From contig JAEMBT020000003.1 of the NCBI GenBank assembly GCA_018873245.2, forward strand, positions 2,809,843 through 2,873,842: a stretch of 64,000 nucleotides of DNA. Reading direction: 5' to 3'. A program made the translations under genes and the position numbers. This document shows positions 61,449 to 64,000 of the stretch, in pieces. Numbering within the stretch: the first letter of the stretch is position 1; each line of letters starts with the position of its first letter. This DNA comes from Archegozetes longisetosus (taxonomy: Eukaryota > Arthropoda > Arachnida > Sarcoptiformes > Trhypochthoniidae). A model generated the notes under the pieces. It was not told where the DNA came from, made no database searches, and saw only the letters and a program-made list of their open reading frames with translations.

Positions 61449-62517
61449 AAAGCATCTGGATATTTAAATTATCAAATTTATTGTTATTTTTATAATTGAA
61501 TGATTTGTTTTGTAATCAAGTTGTGATCCTTTTGCCATTGTTTCTAAAAAGATGTATAACTTATTTTCGTGTTGTTAGTTTAAGCAAACATTAAAGTTTA
61601 TAACAGATTCGATAACTTTTTGTTGAGTTTACTTAGGTTCAATATGACAAGCCAGTGGGACAAATCATTTTAATTTTACGAAATTGTCTCTATTATATTC
61701 CTTAAATAATGATTGAATTTAATTTGTAATTATAAAGCAACTTTTAACCATTCTTCAGTTTTTGTCATTAATATTTGAAGTGACAAGGATTGAAAAGAAT
61801 GAGAAACTCATGTTAAGGAAAGTAGATAATTAACAAAACAAGTCGTTATAATAACCATCGATTCGCTAACGATATAAGCAATGCCTTGATTCAAGTAAGT
61901 TCATTTTGAAAATAGTTTCTAATGCTTTCATACATTTATAAGTTTATTATAAATTTAAAAGTTATTATTGTTCAATTGGATTGAACACTTTTAGTCTATG
62001 AAATGTGTACATAAAATGAGTTTGTATATAAAACAAAGTGAAAAAGAAAATGATTTTGATAGAAAAACATGGCAACGGCAAATATCTTAATCTACTACAA
62101 AATATTAAATTTCAATATTCTATGTGAATCGTTCCCAAATCATGTCAGACGTGTTGTAATATGCAGTAGCTATCAGAGTTTACTGAACGACACTTTTGGA
62201 CAAAATTAAAATTTGAAATAATGACAAGTTAATGTAGTTTACTAAAAAACATGTGATTAAAATGAGCTATCAAGTGATTATAGCCAGCAAAGCATATGAT
62301 AACAGATGCTATAAATGCAAAATTCGATTTAAACTTGTACTCAGTCGTTCTAACTCAAACATTTGATCGACTAACTTTTGGATTGTTGCCAATTTTTCAA
62401 TTTTAAAAACAAATAGTTATTTTAATAATTATGTTCATCAACTTTTTATTAAAGTTTTGCAAACTTTCAAGTTTGCCACTAAATTGACTTATTCAGAATA
62501 AGACATCACATCATAAG
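61449..62517. other. 3' flank of YIPF gene, non-coding
   Basis: 1.07 kb of AT-rich DNA, including the YIPF 3' UTR. No gene, RNA or repeat seen up to the hAT element. Confidence 0.65.
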
Positions 62518-62952
62518 TAGAGACCACGATTTTCTAGCGTTATTTTTAACGGAATTCGGTGGGTCTTTTCGGGTATTACTTTTAAAAGTAGAGTTCGGGA
62601 GTTTTCGGGTTCATAAAAAAATTTTATTGATTCAATTATAACCATATGTACAATTAGTTTGACTAATAATTAGAGAAATGACATTCGATATCACTATTGA
62701 AATATAACATAGTAGATCTTTTGAGGTTTTCAAGATTAAGTTTAGTGTGTTTGAAAGTTAAAACATTACGAAATTTTCTAAAAAATGTTTCAGCATCATT
62801 TCAGCGGGATTTTAATTTATAAGTTAGGGATTTCATACTTCTAAAAGTTAGAAGTTTTCGGGGATTTTCTGTTTTCACCCGAAATCATATTAGCTGAAAT
62901 CGGCAAGAATTATTAGGAAAATTCGAGTTTTACCCGAAGATCGTGGTCTTTA
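62518..62952. mobile_element. Non-autonomous hAT element (MITE), 435 bp
   Basis: Ends TAGAGACCACGATTTTC (62518-62534) and, as reverse complement from 62952, TAAAGACCACGATCTTC: 15 of 17 identical. Both fit the hAT terminal rule YARNG. An exact 8-bp target duplication, ATCATAAG, flanks it at 62510-62517 and 62953-62960, the length typical of hAT. Subterminal TTCGGG/CCCGAA words recur inside (for example near 62568, 62604, 62858, 62879 and 62933), a common layout for transposase-binding repeats. No transposase frame, so it needs a helper. Confidence 0.9.
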
Positions 62953-64000
62953 ATCATAAGGTAGATGTTCATTATATACTTGCTTTGATTCGCAACAAAT
63001 ATTAAGTAAACAGTAGTTGTATGGTCACTCAATATAATTTTTCACGTATATCGCTCTACACGTAATGTTACCATCACTTAACTTAGTGAATCTAACCTTT
63101 ATAATGGCATTAGACTTAACATGGTTAGGTTAGGGATACAAGGTACTCAGCGTGTTAAGCATGCGAGATAAGTTTGAACACTCCATATAACCCTTGTATA
63201 CCTAGTACTTGATGAAAATGAAGCTAAGTGTTGAACGAACTTTTACCTCATTGTAGCCTACACAATAAAGTTTGTTTACAAAAACATAGAAAAACAAATT
63301 GAATTGCGATCATTTTTCAAAGTTTTTCTCGTTAAATAGATCACGAAACCCTTGTTAATAAAAGAGACAATAACAAGACAGAAACAGATTCATAAGTGAA
63401 TGGCTCGAATGTATTGATAATCATCATCTAAGATCAAATTAACATATAAGTGTAAGTAACATCTGCAACTGACCGAACAGTCAAAGGCTCAAAGGCAAGA
63501 TAATAACAAACAATTAATTATTGAATTATTCAACGAATTCATTATTGATAAAGACAGAAAATGCGATTAAAGAAATTATCAATTTTTATAACAAAAAAGT
63601 ACCAAAACTCGTTATTATCCATCGGTAATAATTTTCGAGGACATGAATTATGTGTTGATTACAATACAAGTTCGGAGTCAAAGATGAACATATTTGAACT
63701 TTCTATTTGTTCATCAATTTGATATAGACGTTCGAAAATCGAGGAAAAGTTAAGACAAGAGAAAAGCAAAAGACAAATATTAAGACAAGTGAATTTTGGT
63801 CAAAGCGGTCTTTTTGATGAACTGAATAACATCCAATACGGCTGAAGAAAGAATGCGATGTTTTTACCGCTTTTTGATGATTGTTTTAGAAGATATGAAT
63901 TAAATTGTTTAAGAAACGCTACGTTTTTAGTCAGAAGATCTTGATCAGTTGTTCCTTTGATAACGAGATGGAAGAATACTCGACTCTGTGAGCCACCAGA
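62953..64000. other. Non-coding right end of window
   Basis: About 1 kb of AT-rich sequence with no open frame or repeat of note. A gene starting beyond the window cannot be excluded. Confidence 0.6.

Noticed and set aside
1-64000. CRISPR arrays, bacterial operons, phage or plasmid features
   Set aside because: The window is eukaryotic with spliced genes; no regularly spaced repeats of that type were seen.

Overview
This is a eukaryotic nuclear window from an animal. It is strongly AT-rich, genes are split by many short introns (often 60-75 bp) with GT..AG borders, and the proteins are metazoan (Ror receptor tyrosine kinase, MON2, SLC34 phosphate cotransporter, RPA32, TSSK-type kinase, YIPF). 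A small compact arthropod genome fits best; I favour an acariform mite, but this is inference without a database search.

Layout. 1-14040 is a long AT-rich non-coding stretch with CT/GA microsatellites. 14041-19546 (+) is a six-exon Ror gene (signal peptide, Frizzled-type CRD, kringle, TM, tyrosine kinase, His/Asn/Ser-rich tail). 20796-22961 (-) is a DUF2828/VWA protein, divergent from 23547-30996 (+), a 28-exon MON2 gene. 33116-43838 (-) is a type II Na/phosphate cotransporter (SLC34) whose two N-terminal exons lie 7.2 kb away from the rest. 44036-44429 (+) is only a weak coding candidate. 48498-49686 (-) is RPA32, divergent from 50382-51653 (+), an intronless TSSK-like kinase. 55050-56201 (+) is a small protein with a degenerate DEAD-box C-terminal (RecA2) domain, followed by 56934-58124 (+), a single-exon Tudor protein. 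60450-61448 (+) is a YIPF1/2-type Golgi protein. The window ends in non-coding DNA with a non-autonomous hAT element.

The genes are not an operon; they serve trafficking (MON2, YIPF), signalling (Ror, TSSK-like), phosphate uptake (SLC34) and DNA metabolism (RPA32). The 50-58 kb block (TSSK-like kinase, dead helicase domain, Tudor protein) has a germline flavour by family, which is inference. Exon borders were set by hand from reading frame, splice phase and remembered family sequence; all phases close, but none has been checked against transcripts.

Most notable observations: an intact hAT-type MITE with 8-bp target duplication (62518-62952), a second TIR element (54439-54617), a third inverted-repeat element (59292-59503), a perfect 14-bp inverted repeat inside the DUF2828/MON2 divergent promoter, tandem exon duplications in MON2 and in the helicase-like gene, and the degenerate helicase domain next to a Tudor gene.
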